Source: Planctomycetota bacterium
Lineage (GTDB): Bacteria; Planctomycetota; Phycisphaerae; Phycisphaerales; UBA1924
Assembly: GCA_018242605.1 (NCBI GenBank)
Contig: JAFEBP010000003.1
Span: forward strand, 62,001-126,000
Reading direction: 5' to 3'
Length of the DNA: 64,000 nt
Made by a program: the position numbers and the translations under genes. Each line of letters starts with the position of its first letter. The stretch's first letter is position 1. Positions 16,765 through 24,630 of the stretch are shown here, piece by piece. The notes beneath the pieces were generated by a model that saw nothing but the letters and a program-made list of their open reading frames with translations, had not been told where the DNA came from and searched no databases.

Positions 16765-18393
16765 TCAGTCGCCGCCGACGCCGGCCTCTTCCTCGCCGAT
16801 CTCGCCGGCCTGAAGGTCGCCGACGTGGTGGGTCTCGGGCTTGACTTCCACGAGGCGCTTCTCGCCGCTGCCGGCCTTGGCGCTGCGTTCGTGCACGGCG
16901 GCCTGGCGGCCGTCCTCGGTGATCCGGTAGACGACGCCGATGGTGGTCTCGGGCTCGCCCAGGACCAGGCGGTTGACCAGTTCCACGCCCTGCATGAGCG
17001 TGTGGTCGGTGTTGGCGACCTCGTACTTCCACATGCCGAAGCGGCCGCGGCTGTAGATGCCGCGGTCTTCGAGCCACGGGATGACGCGGCTCAGGATGTC
17101 GTCGCGGTCGACGCTGGGCGTGGGGTACGAGTAGTCGGCGTAGTAGTGCCAGGTGCTGACGATGTCGTTGCGTTCGCCGGGCTCGAGCAGGCCGGCGTTC
17201 TCCAGACCGGTGATCGTCTCTTCGATGATGCGGGCGGCGTCGACAGGCTTGCGGGGGCTGCAGCTGGTTTCGCAGAGCAGGGAGTAGAAGGACGCATCAC
17301 CCTTGGTGTTGTCGGCGGGGGTCATGAAAGGCGAGTAGTTGGAGAGGTACGTCACGCGGTAGAACGGGCAGTTCTCCTCGGGGAAGTACATCCAGCTCTT
17401 GGTGCTGGGGCAGCGGCGCCTGATGCCGATGCCCACCATGTGGCCGCCGCTGTGCAGCAGTTTGGAAGACTCCTCACGCACGTGCGCGGGCACGCCGCCG
17501 GTAAGCATCTTATTGCACAGGATGTCCAGGGGCGTGGTCGAGACAAGCATGTCGTACTTGGTGTGCGTGCCGTCGGCGAAGTGCACGGTCCGGGCGTCGA
17601 CATCAATCGAGACGCACTTCTTGTTCAGGCGGATGTGGCTGCCGGGGGTCTCGCGGCCGTCCTGCGTGAGCCCCAGCACGGGGCCGAAGCGGCGGTAGAA
17701 CTCGCCGGTGCCGCCCTTCCTGGGGAACTTAAAGCGGTTGTTGGGGCCCCAGCCGTAATCGTCCTTGCCCAGGATCAGGTTCTTGAGGGCCCGCTCGTAG
17801 TCGATGACGGCGACGCGCTCGCCGATCCAGTGCTTGTTCATCATCTCGGGCGGGTAGGCCCAGACCTTGAAGTTGTACGGACGCATGAAGTGCTTGGCGA
17901 GGCCCTCGCCGAAGACGGCGTCGATGAACTCGCCGAAGTTGCGGGCGTCGTGGTGGCTCTTGATCTCGCCGCGGCCGGTCTGGGCGCGGATCAGACCCTG
18001 GATGCACTCGTGGGCCATCTCCGGGGGCAGGTAGCGGATGTTGTTCTGGAACGGGTACGGCACCCAGCGGTTGGCGATGCGGACCCAGCTCTCACGGTCG
18101 TTGAGCGTGAAATCCTCGCCCATGAGCTCGTCAAAGACGCGGTCGTAGTACGAGTAGTGGCTGAACATCACGTGGCCGCCGATGTCCCACGTGAAGCCGA
18201 CCGGGTCGGTGAAGGAGTGGGACAGCCCGCCCACGAACCCCTGGGCCTCAAAGACCTCGAAGTTGGTGTACCCCAGCTCCTTGAGGCGGTAGGCGGCCCC
18301 CAGCCCGGTGGGGCCGGCGCCGATGATGACGATGCGGGGTTGTGCGCCGGGAGACACCTTCTGTCGCCCGTTGGCGGCGTGTTGATCGGTCAT
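16765..18393 (-). CDS. glf: UDP-galactopyranose mutase-like flavoprotein of the eukaryotic class
   Basis: A 542-residue FAD enzyme. UDP-galactopyranose mutase converts UDP-galactopyranose to UDP-galactofuranose for surface glycans. The dinucleotide motif is GAGPTG (25-30). The segments GGHVMFSH (72-79), WVPYPFQNNI (110-119), MRPYNFKVWA, YFPEENCPFYR and YSRGRFGMWKYEV follow, in order, the conserved segments of fungal and trypanosomatid mutases as I know them, including the histidine loop and the late flavin-contact stretch. Bacterial Glf proteins are shorter (about 370-390 residues) and lack most of these. The C-terminus carries a charged extension of about 50 residues. The ATG at 18393 follows AGGACTTCAC. 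Its upstream region is the long repeat-filled stretch up to 19538. Confidence 0.82.
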   Translation of the reverse strand: MTDQHAANGRQKVSPGAQPRIVIIGAGPTGLGAAYRLKELGYTNFEVFEAQGFVGGLSHSFTDPVGFTWDIGGHVMFSHYSYYDRVFDELMGEDFTLNDRESWVRIANRWVPYPFQNNIRYLPPEMAHECIQGLIRAQTGRGEIKSHHDARNFGEFIDAVFGEGLAKHFMRPYNFKVWAYPPEMMNKHWIGERVAVIDYERALKNLILGKDDYGWGPNNRFKFPRKGGTGEFYRRFGPVLGLTQDGRETPGSHIRLNKKCVSIDVDARTVHFADGTHTKYDMLVSTTPLDILCNKMLTGGVPAHVREESSKLLHSGGHMVGIGIRRRCPSTKSWMYFPEENCPFYRVTYLSNYSPFMTPADNTKGDASFYSLLCETSCSPRKPVDAARIIEETITGLENAGLLEPGERNDIVSTWHYYADYSYPTPSVDRDDILSRVIPWLEDRGIYSRGRFGMWKYEVANTDHTLMQGVELVNRLVLGEPETTIGVVYRITEDGRQAAVHERSAKAGSGEKRLVEVKPETHHVGDLQAGEIGEEEAGVGGD

Positions 18394-19538
18394 GTGAAGT
18401 CCTGAAGGCCCCGGGTTGATGCGCTGCAGCGCCGGTTGGTTCGCGGGGGAGGCAAGTGTAGGGGATTTGGGGCCGAAAAGGGGTGCGGGGGGGCGTGCGG
18501 GGGTGGGGCGATGAACTTTTGTTGTGATGCGCGGGAGGTTGGCGGCGGGTTGGCCGCAGGTCGGCAGCGGATTGCCCGGGCGACTTGGAGAGGGGCGAAC
18601 GTGGCTCCGGGCACTTCGCGACCAGCGCCCCGGGGCGGGAGCCCGTGCATTTGAACTTTTGGTGGCGTGCTCGCGAGCGGAGGTTATTGGGACGATGGGG
18701 AAATGGGGAAATCAGGACATGGGGAAAGGGGGAAATGAAGTCGGGCGGGCAGTGCGGGCAGGTTGTGGAGGGGGAGCGGGCTGTAAGAAGTAGTTTGTGA
18801 TTCGATGAGCGGGGCCCGGGCGCGTGCGGATGAAGTTTTGGTGCGAACCAAGCCATGCAGACTCCCCCGACGGCACGCGCGATGAACTTTTGGTGGCGTA
18901 CGGGGCGGCGATGCGCCTGCCTGTGGCACGCTGGGGCCAATGCCGGGCGACCGACCGCGGTGGTGCGGATGAACTTTTGGTGGGGCGGGTTGGGAAGTAG
19001 GGTGCTTGCCGCCGCGGGCGATGAACATTTGGTGGCACGCGGGGCGGCGATGCGGCTGCCTGTGGCACGCCGGGGCCGGTGCCGGGCGATCTACCGCGGC
19101 GGGGCGGATGAAGTTTTGGTGGGGCGGGTTGGGAAGTTGGGTGCCTGCGGCCCCACGCGATGAACTTTTGGTGGCGCGCGGGGCGGGGAAGCGGCTGCCT
19201 GTGGCACGCCGGGGCCGGTGCCGGGCGATCGACCGCGGCGGGGCGGATGAACTTTTGGTGCAAGCGCGGCCAAGGAGGCCCCCGTCGCCGCGCGCGATGA
19301 ACTTTTGGTCGTGCGCATCGCTCCATCGGACTCGGTGCGCGGCGAACTGATGTTCGGATTTCAAAGAACAACGGCCGCGGGCGGTTGGGCGGGCGGCTCA
19401 AGGGTGATACGCGGGCGGCGGGGGGAGTTCCAGCGGTTTGTTCGCGAGTACACGCGATGTGCGCACGGGGGTGGGCGGTGGATGCGCACCGACAGTGGTG
19501 GAGTGAAGCCTCCTGCTCAGCGCTTTACAATGTGATTC
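18394..19538. other. Gene-free stretch carrying motif cluster 1
   Basis: No credible gene is seen in these 1145 bases. Open frames exist on both strands but are Pro/Arg-rich artefacts of composition, and the motif is read in different frames from one copy to the next. The stretch contains ten copies of a 16-nt AT-rich motif, seven of them in a regular tandem array, and a purine-rich patch at about 18697-18780 built from repeated GGGGAAA units. It lies between the divergently transcribed mutase gene (start 18393) and the MntA gene (start 19539), so it must include promoters for both. Confidence 0.8.
18510..19313. repeat. Motif cluster 1: ten copies of a 16-nt motif, partly a 139-bp tandem repeat
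   Basis: Consensus GATGAACTTTTGGTGG (plus strand). Copies begin at 18510, 18650, 18829, 18881, 18968, 19020, 19107, 19159, 19246 and 19296. From 18829 the spacing alternates 52, 87, 52, 87, 52, 87 and 50 bases, so the unit is 139 bp with two motifs; units run 18881-19019, 19020-19158 and 19159 to about 19262. The 87-base arm repeats a block reading CTGCCTGTGGCACGC and CCGGGCGA. Substitutions are few inside the motif (GAAG for GAAC, CATTT for CTTTT). On the strand of the adjacent mutase gene each copy reads CCACCAAAAGTTCATC. Confidence 0.9.
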
Positions 19539-19844
19539 ATGCTGCGGCTGCACGATATTGCCTTTGATCTTCCCCGCATCGGCGCGGCGTGCCGCCGCTT
19601 GGGCGTCGTGCGATTGTTTCTGTTCGGCTCCATCCTGACCGACCGGTTCCGCCCCGACAGCGATATCGACATGCTCGTCGAGACCGACCCGCTGCACCCG
19701 CCGGGCCTGCTCGCGTTGGGGGGCTTGCAGATGGAGCTTTCTGATATCCTCGGCAGGCACGTCCATCTGACGCTGCTGGGCGGCATTCCGCCGAACGAGC
19801 GGCCAGCGGTGCTGGCCCGCGCGAGGATGCTCGAAGCCGCCTGA
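19539..19844 (+). CDS. MntA-type nucleotidyltransferase antitoxin
   Basis: A 101-residue minimal nucleotidyltransferase. It has the complete signature GSx10DxD: Gly30-Ser31, Asp42 and Asp44 within LFLFGSILTDRFRPDSDID. In characterised MntA/HepT pairs the MntA protein transfers AMP residues to a tyrosine of the HEPN toxin and so inactivates it. The HEPN gene follows on the same strand. The start ATG at 19539 gives the family's usual length. A near-complete active site suggests a functional antitoxin. Confidence 0.87.
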   Translation: MLRLHDIAFDLPRIGAACRRLGVVRLFLFGSILTDRFRPDSDIDMLVETDPLHPPGLLALGGLQMELSDILGRHVHLTLLGGIPPNERPAVLARARMLEAA

Positions 19845-19908
19845 TTCGAATCCATCTCCAACGCCCGCTACGCATCCCACCCCTGAAGATCGCAAGCGGG
19901 TCGAGCAC

Positions 19909-20238
19909 ATGCTCAAGTGTTCACGCGATGCGCGAACGATCGTGGCCGGCGACGATGCCGCGGCGATCGCTGCCGACATGGTGCGGACGCGGGCGCTGGT
20001 GAACTGCTTTACTGAAATCGGCGAGGCCGCGGCGCGGTTGACGCCGCCGGGCCGTGCGCTCGTGGGCGCGGTTCCCTGGCGGCAAATCGTCGGGATGCGG
20101 AACATCGTGGTCCACGTCTACTGGGGCATCGACCTCTCCGAACTGGTCAAGACCGCGCGCGTCGACCTGCCGATCCTGATAGCTGCGCTGGAAGCCGCGC
20201 TCGCGGCGTGGCCGGCCGATACGCGGTCTGCACTCTGA
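19909..20238 (+). CDS. HepT-type HEPN ribonuclease toxin (DUF86)
   Basis: A 109-residue HEPN protein with the toxin motif RX4HXY complete: Arg64, His69 and Tyr71 in RNIVVHVY. In characterised systems Arg and His cut RNA and the Tyr is AMPylated by MntA. The first in-frame ATG/GTG/TTG is the ATG at 19909, but the frame is open further upstream and reads PTPEDRKRVEHML, which matches the usual first helix of HepT proteins. The annotated start therefore clips the N-terminus, or an unusual start codon is used. The 64 bases after the MntA stop contain no other gene. Confidence 0.82.
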   Translation: MLKCSRDARTIVAGDDAAAIAADMVRTRALVNCFTEIGEAAARLTPPGRALVGAVPWRQIVGMRNIVVHVYWGIDLSELVKTARVDLPILIAALEAALAAWPADTRSAL

Positions 20239-20345
20239 CCGAGCGGCCATGCGTGACTGACGCAAGACTTGTACGCCGCTCAATAAGCGAGGTCCCCCAA
20301 ACTTCTAGCCCGTGATCTCAAATGGCAACTCGTGAAAAGACTCCC

Positions 20346-20816
20346 CTAGGTTCTGTCTGACGGATCATCCGGGGCCAGAATCCGCAGGTACTTTCGGATG
20401 ATGGCCAGGTTCACGAACGACACGAAGCTGGACGCCAGTTTGTCGTATCGGGTGCCCGCGCGGCGGTTCTCCTTGAGCCAGCCCACGCACCGCTCCACCC
20501 GCACCCGCTTCTTGTACACGCGGCGGTCGAGCGTCCGACGACCTTCGTAGCGCTCCTGATCGCTCCGCTGCGGGATCACCTGCTCGATCACGCGATCTTC
20601 CAGCCACGCCCGGATCGCCGGATAGCTGTAGCCCTTGTCCCCGGCGACCCGCAGCTGCCAGTCGGTCCACCGCGGCGGACGTACCCGGTGCATCAACGCG
20701 ACGAACGACCGGCTTTCGTGCTCCTGCCCCGCCGTGACGAGGGCGGCGAGGGGAACTCCGTGACCGTCAACGACCAGGTGGAGTTTGGATCCCCACCCGC
20801 CTCGCGAGCGGCCCAA
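20346..20816 (-). CDS. IS5-type transposase, OrfB part
   Basis: The 3' half of an IS5-family (IS427-like) DDE transposase. It contributes the second catalytic Asp in LHLVVDGHG and the Glu in the VERCVGWLKENRR helix, plus the conserved DKGYSYPAIR segment. It overlaps OrfA in the -1 frame, and the A7 run at 20852-20858 (read as AAAAAAAG on the minus strand) is a likely slippage site that would fuse the two frames into one protein of about 290 residues. The Met at 20816 is probably not a real start. The stop lies at the left end of the element. Confidence 0.88.
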   Translation of the reverse strand: MGRSRGGWGSKLHLVVDGHGVPLAALVTAGQEHESRSFVALMHRVRPPRWTDWQLRVAGDKGYSYPAIRAWLEDRVIEQVIPQRSDQERYEGRRTLDRRVYKKRVRVERCVGWLKENRRAGTRYDKLASSFVSFVNLAIIRKYLRILAPDDPSDRT

Positions 20817-21339
20817 TGCGTGATCTCCTTGGTCTCGGCCCGGTTCTTCGCTTTTTTTGAAGGCCCCGCCGCGGACCGCGATGCACGCACGTTGGTGCCG
20901 TCAACGCACCAGAGGTCCCAGTCGATGTACCCGTTCTTGTCCAACCGGATCCGCAGCGCCTTGAGTACGCGATCAAATGTTCCGTCCTTGCGGTATCGGT
21001 TGAAGCGGTCGTACACGCTCTGCCACTTGCCGTAGCGCTCGGGAAGATCACGCCATGGAGCCCCCGTCCTGAGCACCCAGAGGATGCCGTCGAACATCAG
21101 GCGATGGTCGTTCCACCTCCCGCCCCGCGACTGCTTGGGCAGCAACGGCCCGATCAGTTTCCACTGCGCATCGCTGAGATCGCCGCGTGCCTGTTTGCGT
21201 CCTGCCGTGCTCATGAAAGGCCTCCATGCCAGAGGCCACATCATTCCCGCCTGAGCCACGCCGCGTCGCCCCGCGCGAAACATAATCTCGCCATCAAAGC
21301 GCCGTACATGCGCCGAACGGGAGATCCGTCAGACAGGGC
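20350..21339 (-). mobile_element. IS5-family (IS427-like) insertion sequence
   Basis: About 990 bp with imperfect terminal inverted repeats: left end GTTCTGTCTGACGGATC (20350-20366), and the right end read on the minus strand GCCCTGTCTGACGGATC (21339-21323), two mismatches in 17. Both ends are flanked by CTAG (20346-20349 and 21340-21343), consistent with the TA/CTAG target duplications of the IS427 group. The exact boundary is ambiguous by one to two bases because the repeat and target overlap. It carries one frameshifted transposase gene. Confidence 0.85.
20693..21214 (-). CDS. IS5-type transposase, OrfA part
   Basis: The 5' half of the IS5-family transposase: N-terminal DUF4096-type region LSDAQWKLIGPLLP, the RTGAPWRDLPERYGKW segment and the first catalytic Asp in LWCVDGTNVRA. 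The open frame extends to 21283, but the ATG at 21214 (MSTAGRKQ) is the family-like start. After codons for PSKK the reading frame meets the A7 run at 20852-20858; without slippage translation continues in a meaningless frame to 20693, and with -1 slippage it enters OrfB. Both parts look intact, so the element may still be active. Confidence 0.88.
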   Translation of the reverse strand: MSTAGRKQARGDLSDAQWKLIGPLLPKQSRGGRWNDHRLMFDGILWVLRTGAPWRDLPERYGKWQSVYDRFNRYRKDGTFDRVLKALRIRLDKNGYIDWDLWCVDGTNVRASRSAAGPSKKAKNRAETKEITHWAAREAGGDPNSTWSLTVTEFPSPPSSRRGRSTKAGRSSR

Positions 21340-21398
21340 CTAGCACCGACGGCTTCAGAAGAGACTCAAGCATTGGGGCAGACGACCATCGGTGGTCA

Positions 21399-23111
21399 TT
21401 AGCAGCCCCCCTCCCACGCTGCGAAGAACGTCGCTAAATCCAAGCCATCGACGCCCCCATCGACATTCACATCGGCCACTTCGAGTCCCGCTTCCCAAGC
21501 CGCAAAAAACGCCTCCACATCTGCTCCGTCTGTGCCACCGTCACAATTGAACTCTCCAATACAGATCGTGAGACGCGCGGGGTTACTGGCCCGCGACCCG
21601 CACGCATTGGAAACGACGGCCCGGAACTCGCGGCGAGGACCAGCGACAGCGAAGGACATGCCAATTGGCTCGACTCCAATCTCCCGGATTCCAGAGCCGG
21701 TTGCGACGAACGAAGGCTCGCCGGAACGGGGGTCAATGTTCTCGCCGTCTACTACATCGACCCATGCACTCGGTCCTTCGATGCGCCATTGCCATCGGTA
21801 ACCAAACAGGCCGGTTCCCGCTGCATCGACGGAAAACCTCACCTCTGACAGAAAACAACTCGTAACCTCTGAGGGGTCGCCGACGATCACCGGCTTCGCA
21901 GAGAACACCCATGTGTCCCCATAAGTAGTGGTAACCACTGACGAGGTGAGCGAACGTCCGCCGTAGAGGAGGGCACCTTGAAGCACGGTGTCGTACGCCA
22001 TTGCGTAGAGACCGCGTCCACTCGCGTTGGGCAAGGCGGGATTCTGAATCGCACCAAGGTTGGTCCAGTTCAATGTCGCGGGGTCGAGCATGAACGAATC
22101 AGATAGACTGTTATTTACTCCTCCAGAGATCCGCTCGCCTCCATACAGGAGCATTTTACCAAGATCAGGCAGCCAGCAGAACCGGCACGAGTAGCGTCCG
22201 CTCGGCGATCCCATAGTCGGAAAGACGGTCCAAGCCTGCGAGGAACAGTCAAACCTGTGGGTCGAGCGAAACGCAGGGTCCGCGGGGCAACACTCCGGAT
22301 GGCCGCCAAACCAAACAGCAAACGTTGACACTGGGTCGTACGCGACAGCGGGCCGCACCGCCGTGAGCGTGCCCGGGAGCGTGCCGGCTGAAACCAGCGC
22401 CCATTGGCGCGTTAAGCAGTCATACTGGTATGTTGACGTAAGCCGAGTGCCAGAAGCATCCGATCCACCCGCGACGATGACCCTTTCTAGACACTCATCG
22501 AAGAACATCTCGTGCCCCGCGCGTGCGGGAACTGACGGAGGAACCGTGATAGACGCCCAACTCGTTCCGTCCCATTCCCAGGTTTGATTGACAACGTTGC
22601 TTGCGGTAGTGCCCCCGAAAAGGACGGTCCGCCCGCAGCGGGGGTCATAGGCCATCCCGGAGTCGAAAACTGCCGCAGGATGCCCGGCAACTGCTGCCCT
22701 AGTCCATCGGCGGTCAGATGACCGCCACAGCCACGTTTCGTCTGACACCGATTGAGATGGGGTCGCGCCGGTAAAGCCGCCGAACATGACGGCTTCTTGC
22801 CTGCTAGTGTCGTATGCCATTGCGTGCGCCGCGCGTACACCTGGTCCTTCGGCAGTTGACGCCACACGCACCCAAGCCCCCGAGATGCACTGAGCAATCG
22901 CCTCCGGAGCGGACCACCCGAGGACACCCAGAGCGATCAGCATTGAACTCGATCGCAATGCCCTCGCCGCCGAAGGGCGGTGCCGCTGCGATCGGTTCCG
23001 GAAGCGCTTCTCCCTGTGGTTCGAGACCGCCTCCGACGCCGTTGGGAAAACGTCATCTGGGGTATAGATCGGGTTTCCGTCCACGATAGCGACGATCGTG
23101 CTTGATCTCAT
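21399..23111 (-). CDS. Secreted kelch-type beta-propeller protein with Ig-like and GC-type dockerin-like domains
   Basis: A 570-residue secreted protein. The start ATG at 23111 has an AGGGAG site; a long polar N-region (about 55 residues) precedes the hydrophobic core MLIALGVLGWSAPEAIAQ. Residues about 80-420 form kelch-like repeats, recognisable by recurring AMAYD...VLFGG or LLYGG units, followed by an Ig-like region (about 425-520) and a C-terminal pair of Asp-rich repeats (FNCDGGTDGADVEAFFAAWE and VNVDGGVDGLDLATFFAAWE) ending in Gly-Gly-Cys. Similar ends occur on proteins at 32804 and 51517. Substrate binding is unknown. It lies between two insertion sequences and its coding sequence looks less GC-rich than its neighbours, which suggests acquisition. 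Confidence 0.8.
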   Translation of the reverse strand: MRSSTIVAIVDGNPIYTPDDVFPTASEAVSNHREKRFRNRSQRHRPSAARALRSSSMLIALGVLGWSAPEAIAQCISGAWVRVASTAEGPGVRAAHAMAYDTSRQEAVMFGGFTGATPSQSVSDETWLWRSSDRRWTRAAVAGHPAAVFDSGMAYDPRCGRTVLFGGTTASNVVNQTWEWDGTSWASITVPPSVPARAGHEMFFDECLERVIVAGGSDASGTRLTSTYQYDCLTRQWALVSAGTLPGTLTAVRPAVAYDPVSTFAVWFGGHPECCPADPAFRSTHRFDCSSQAWTVFPTMGSPSGRYSCRFCWLPDLGKMLLYGGERISGGVNNSLSDSFMLDPATLNWTNLGAIQNPALPNASGRGLYAMAYDTVLQGALLYGGRSLTSSVVTTTYGDTWVFSAKPVIVGDPSEVTSCFLSEVRFSVDAAGTGLFGYRWQWRIEGPSAWVDVVDGENIDPRSGEPSFVATGSGIREIGVEPIGMSFAVAGPRREFRAVVSNACGSRASNPARLTICIGEFNCDGGTDGADVEAFFAAWEAGLEVADVNVDGGVDGLDLATFFAAWEGGC

Positions 23112-23217
23112 ACGAGTCTCCCTGTTTGGTGGCCACACTCGGACAATCCAGCGTACAGGAACGGGCCGCGCTCCGCAAGGCATCTTTTTTGAAAGAGCAG
23201 CAGAACGCGTGCAACTA

Positions 23218-24276
23218 GAGCGGCTTCATCCCAAAACTAGGGCCGTATGGTACATGGTCGGGTTGCGCGATGGGTAGTGTTCGTGTAGCTTATGTTCTTG
23301 CACGCGGAGCGTTCGGTACCAAGGAGCTTCACGGATGGCATCACCGTTCTCGCAGGATTTGAGGTCTCGGGTGCTGGCGGCGGCGGATCGCGGCATGCAG
23401 ACCAAGCATATCTCGGAGATTTTCAACGTCAGCCCGGCGTGGGTGCGTCGCGTCAAGCAGCGCCGACGCGAAGCCGGGGAGACTTCGCCGCGGCCGATGG
23501 GTGGCGCGAGGGTGATCAAGATCGACATGGTGCTGCTGCGCGAGCTGGTCAGGGCGCGGCCCGACGCGACGCTCAAGGAACTGCGTGCGCAGCTGGGTGT
23601 GGTCTGCTCCGAGTCGGCGGTGTGCATGGCGCTCCAGCGTCTGGGGCTGTCTTTCAAAAAAAGCAATCCACGCGGCGGAGCAGGACCGCCCGGATGTAGC
23701 GGAGCGGCGCGAGAACTGGCGTGGGGGCCAACCCGGGCTGGATGCATGCCGATTGATCTTCATCGATGAAACCTGGGCCAAGACCAACACGACAGCACTG
23801 CGGGGGCGTGCCCCGATCGGCGAGCGACTGGTGGCGAAAGTGCCGCACGGGCACTGGAAAACCACATCACTGATCGCCGCCCTGGGGATGGGCGGCGTGC
23901 GCTGCTCGACGGTGGTTGACGGCGCGATCAATCAGGATGTCTTCGACGCGTTCGTCGAGCAGGTGCTGGCGCCCGAGCTGCGCCCGGGAGACATCGTGGT
24001 GATGGACAATCTCTCCAGCCACAAGAGCGTCCGCGCGCGTGACCTCATCGAGTCACGCGGCGCCACACTGGAGTTCCTCCCGCCTTACAGCCCGGACCTC
24101 AACCCGATCGAGATGGTGTTCGCGAAAGTGAAGCAACTGCTCCGCTCGCTGGAATGCCGCACCTCGCACGCGCTTTGGAGCGCCATGCAAACCGTGCTGG
24201 ATGCCGTCAGCTCTACAGACGCCGCCAACTGCTTCCGCCACTGCGGATACTCGCTATGCGCAGACCGAGAACGCTC
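23218..24276 (+). mobile_element. IS630-family insertion sequence (ends tentative)
   Basis: An IS630/Tc1-mariner type element carrying one frameshifted DDE transposase. TA dinucleotides at 23216-23217 and 24277-24278 flank ends that share GAGCG (left GAGCGGCTTC; right, minus strand, GAGCGTTCTC). TA duplication is the rule for this family. The inverted repeats are short and poor, so boundaries are tentative. The transposase frame has no stop before the proposed right end and runs about 90 bases past it, which either means the right end is further out or that the C-terminus is read from flanking DNA. Confidence 0.65.
23335..23769 (+). CDS. IS630-type transposase, N-terminal part
   Basis: The N-terminal helix-turn-helix region of an IS630 transposase: [41 protein letters not shown], then [31 protein letters not shown] in two pieces of similar helix-turn-helix character. 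At the A7 run 23656-23662 (codons for FKK) the frame would shift by one base into the catalytic part; without slippage translation ends after about 35 unrelated residues at 23769. Confidence 0.85.
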   Translation: MASPFSQDLRSRVLAAADRGMQTKHISEIFNVSPAWVRRVKQRRREAGETSPRPMGGARVIKIDMVLLRELVRARPDATLKELRAQLGVVCSESAVCMALQRLGLSFKKSNPRGGAGPPGCSGAARELAWGPTRAGCMPIDLHR

Positions 24277-24367
24277 TAATGCACAGCGGCCGGAGCTACC
24301 GCTCCCGTCAGCTCCGCCCAAACCGGTTAAAGCAATCGTCGCGCCGCGCGATGGGCTACGACGGTAG
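23585..24367 (+). CDS. IS630-type transposase, catalytic part
   Basis: The DDE domain of an IS630 transposase. Catalytic positions are visible: Asp in [12 protein letters not shown], Asp in [11 protein letters not shown] and Glu in [18 protein letters not shown]. Only the part after about 23656 is meaningful; the ATG-like start at 23585 lies in the overlap with the first part and is probably not used. Joining both frames at the A7 run gives a protein of about 340 residues, normal for the family. The tail after [10 protein letters not shown] continues past the probable element end to a TGA at 24365. Confidence 0.85.
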   Translation: MRSWVWSAPSRRCAWRSSVWGCLSKKAIHAAEQDRPDVAERRENWRGGQPGLDACRLIFIDETWAKTNTTALRGRAPIGERLVAKVPHGHWKTTSLIAALGMGGVRCSTVVDGAINQDVFDAFVEQVLAPELRPGDIVVMDNLSSHKSVRARDLIESRGATLEFLPPYSPDLNPIEMVFAKVKQLLRSLECRTSHALWSAMQTVLDAVSSTDAANCFRHCGYSLCADRERSNAQRPELPLPSAPPKPVKAIVAPRDGLRR

Positions 24368-24630
24368 CCTCTCGCTCTCCACTCACCAGCTCAGAGCGCC
24401 TCTCGCCCGAAGCACACGACTCACATGCCAACTCTATGGAGCGGGTGAAATCAGATGTTGCGATGCAGGCGATGAAGCGTCTGACGGCATCACATCTGAC
24501 GGCAACGCACACTCTGCCGGCGAAGCCGCGGACTTCTGCTCAACCGCGACAACATTGCATAGGCCCTTGGACTCACTACGCACACAGCTCCCGCGGCCTA
24601 TTGCACCACCACCACGCTCCCCCACCCCCA
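24368..24630. other. Region after the IS630 element without recognisable gene
   Basis: Nothing supportable is seen here. Open frames are short and overlap on both strands. Composition is somewhat less GC-rich than the surrounding genes, as expected for DNA next to a mobile element. Confidence 0.4.

Noticed and set aside
18510-19313. CRISPR array
   Set aside because: The repeat is regularly spaced, but the sequences between copies are themselves repeats of one another, spacing alternates 52/87 and no cas genes are near.
18684-19401. Protein genes on either strand over motif cluster 1
   Set aside because: Frames are Pro/Arg-rich and the repeated motif is read in different frames from unit to unit because 139 is not a multiple of three.
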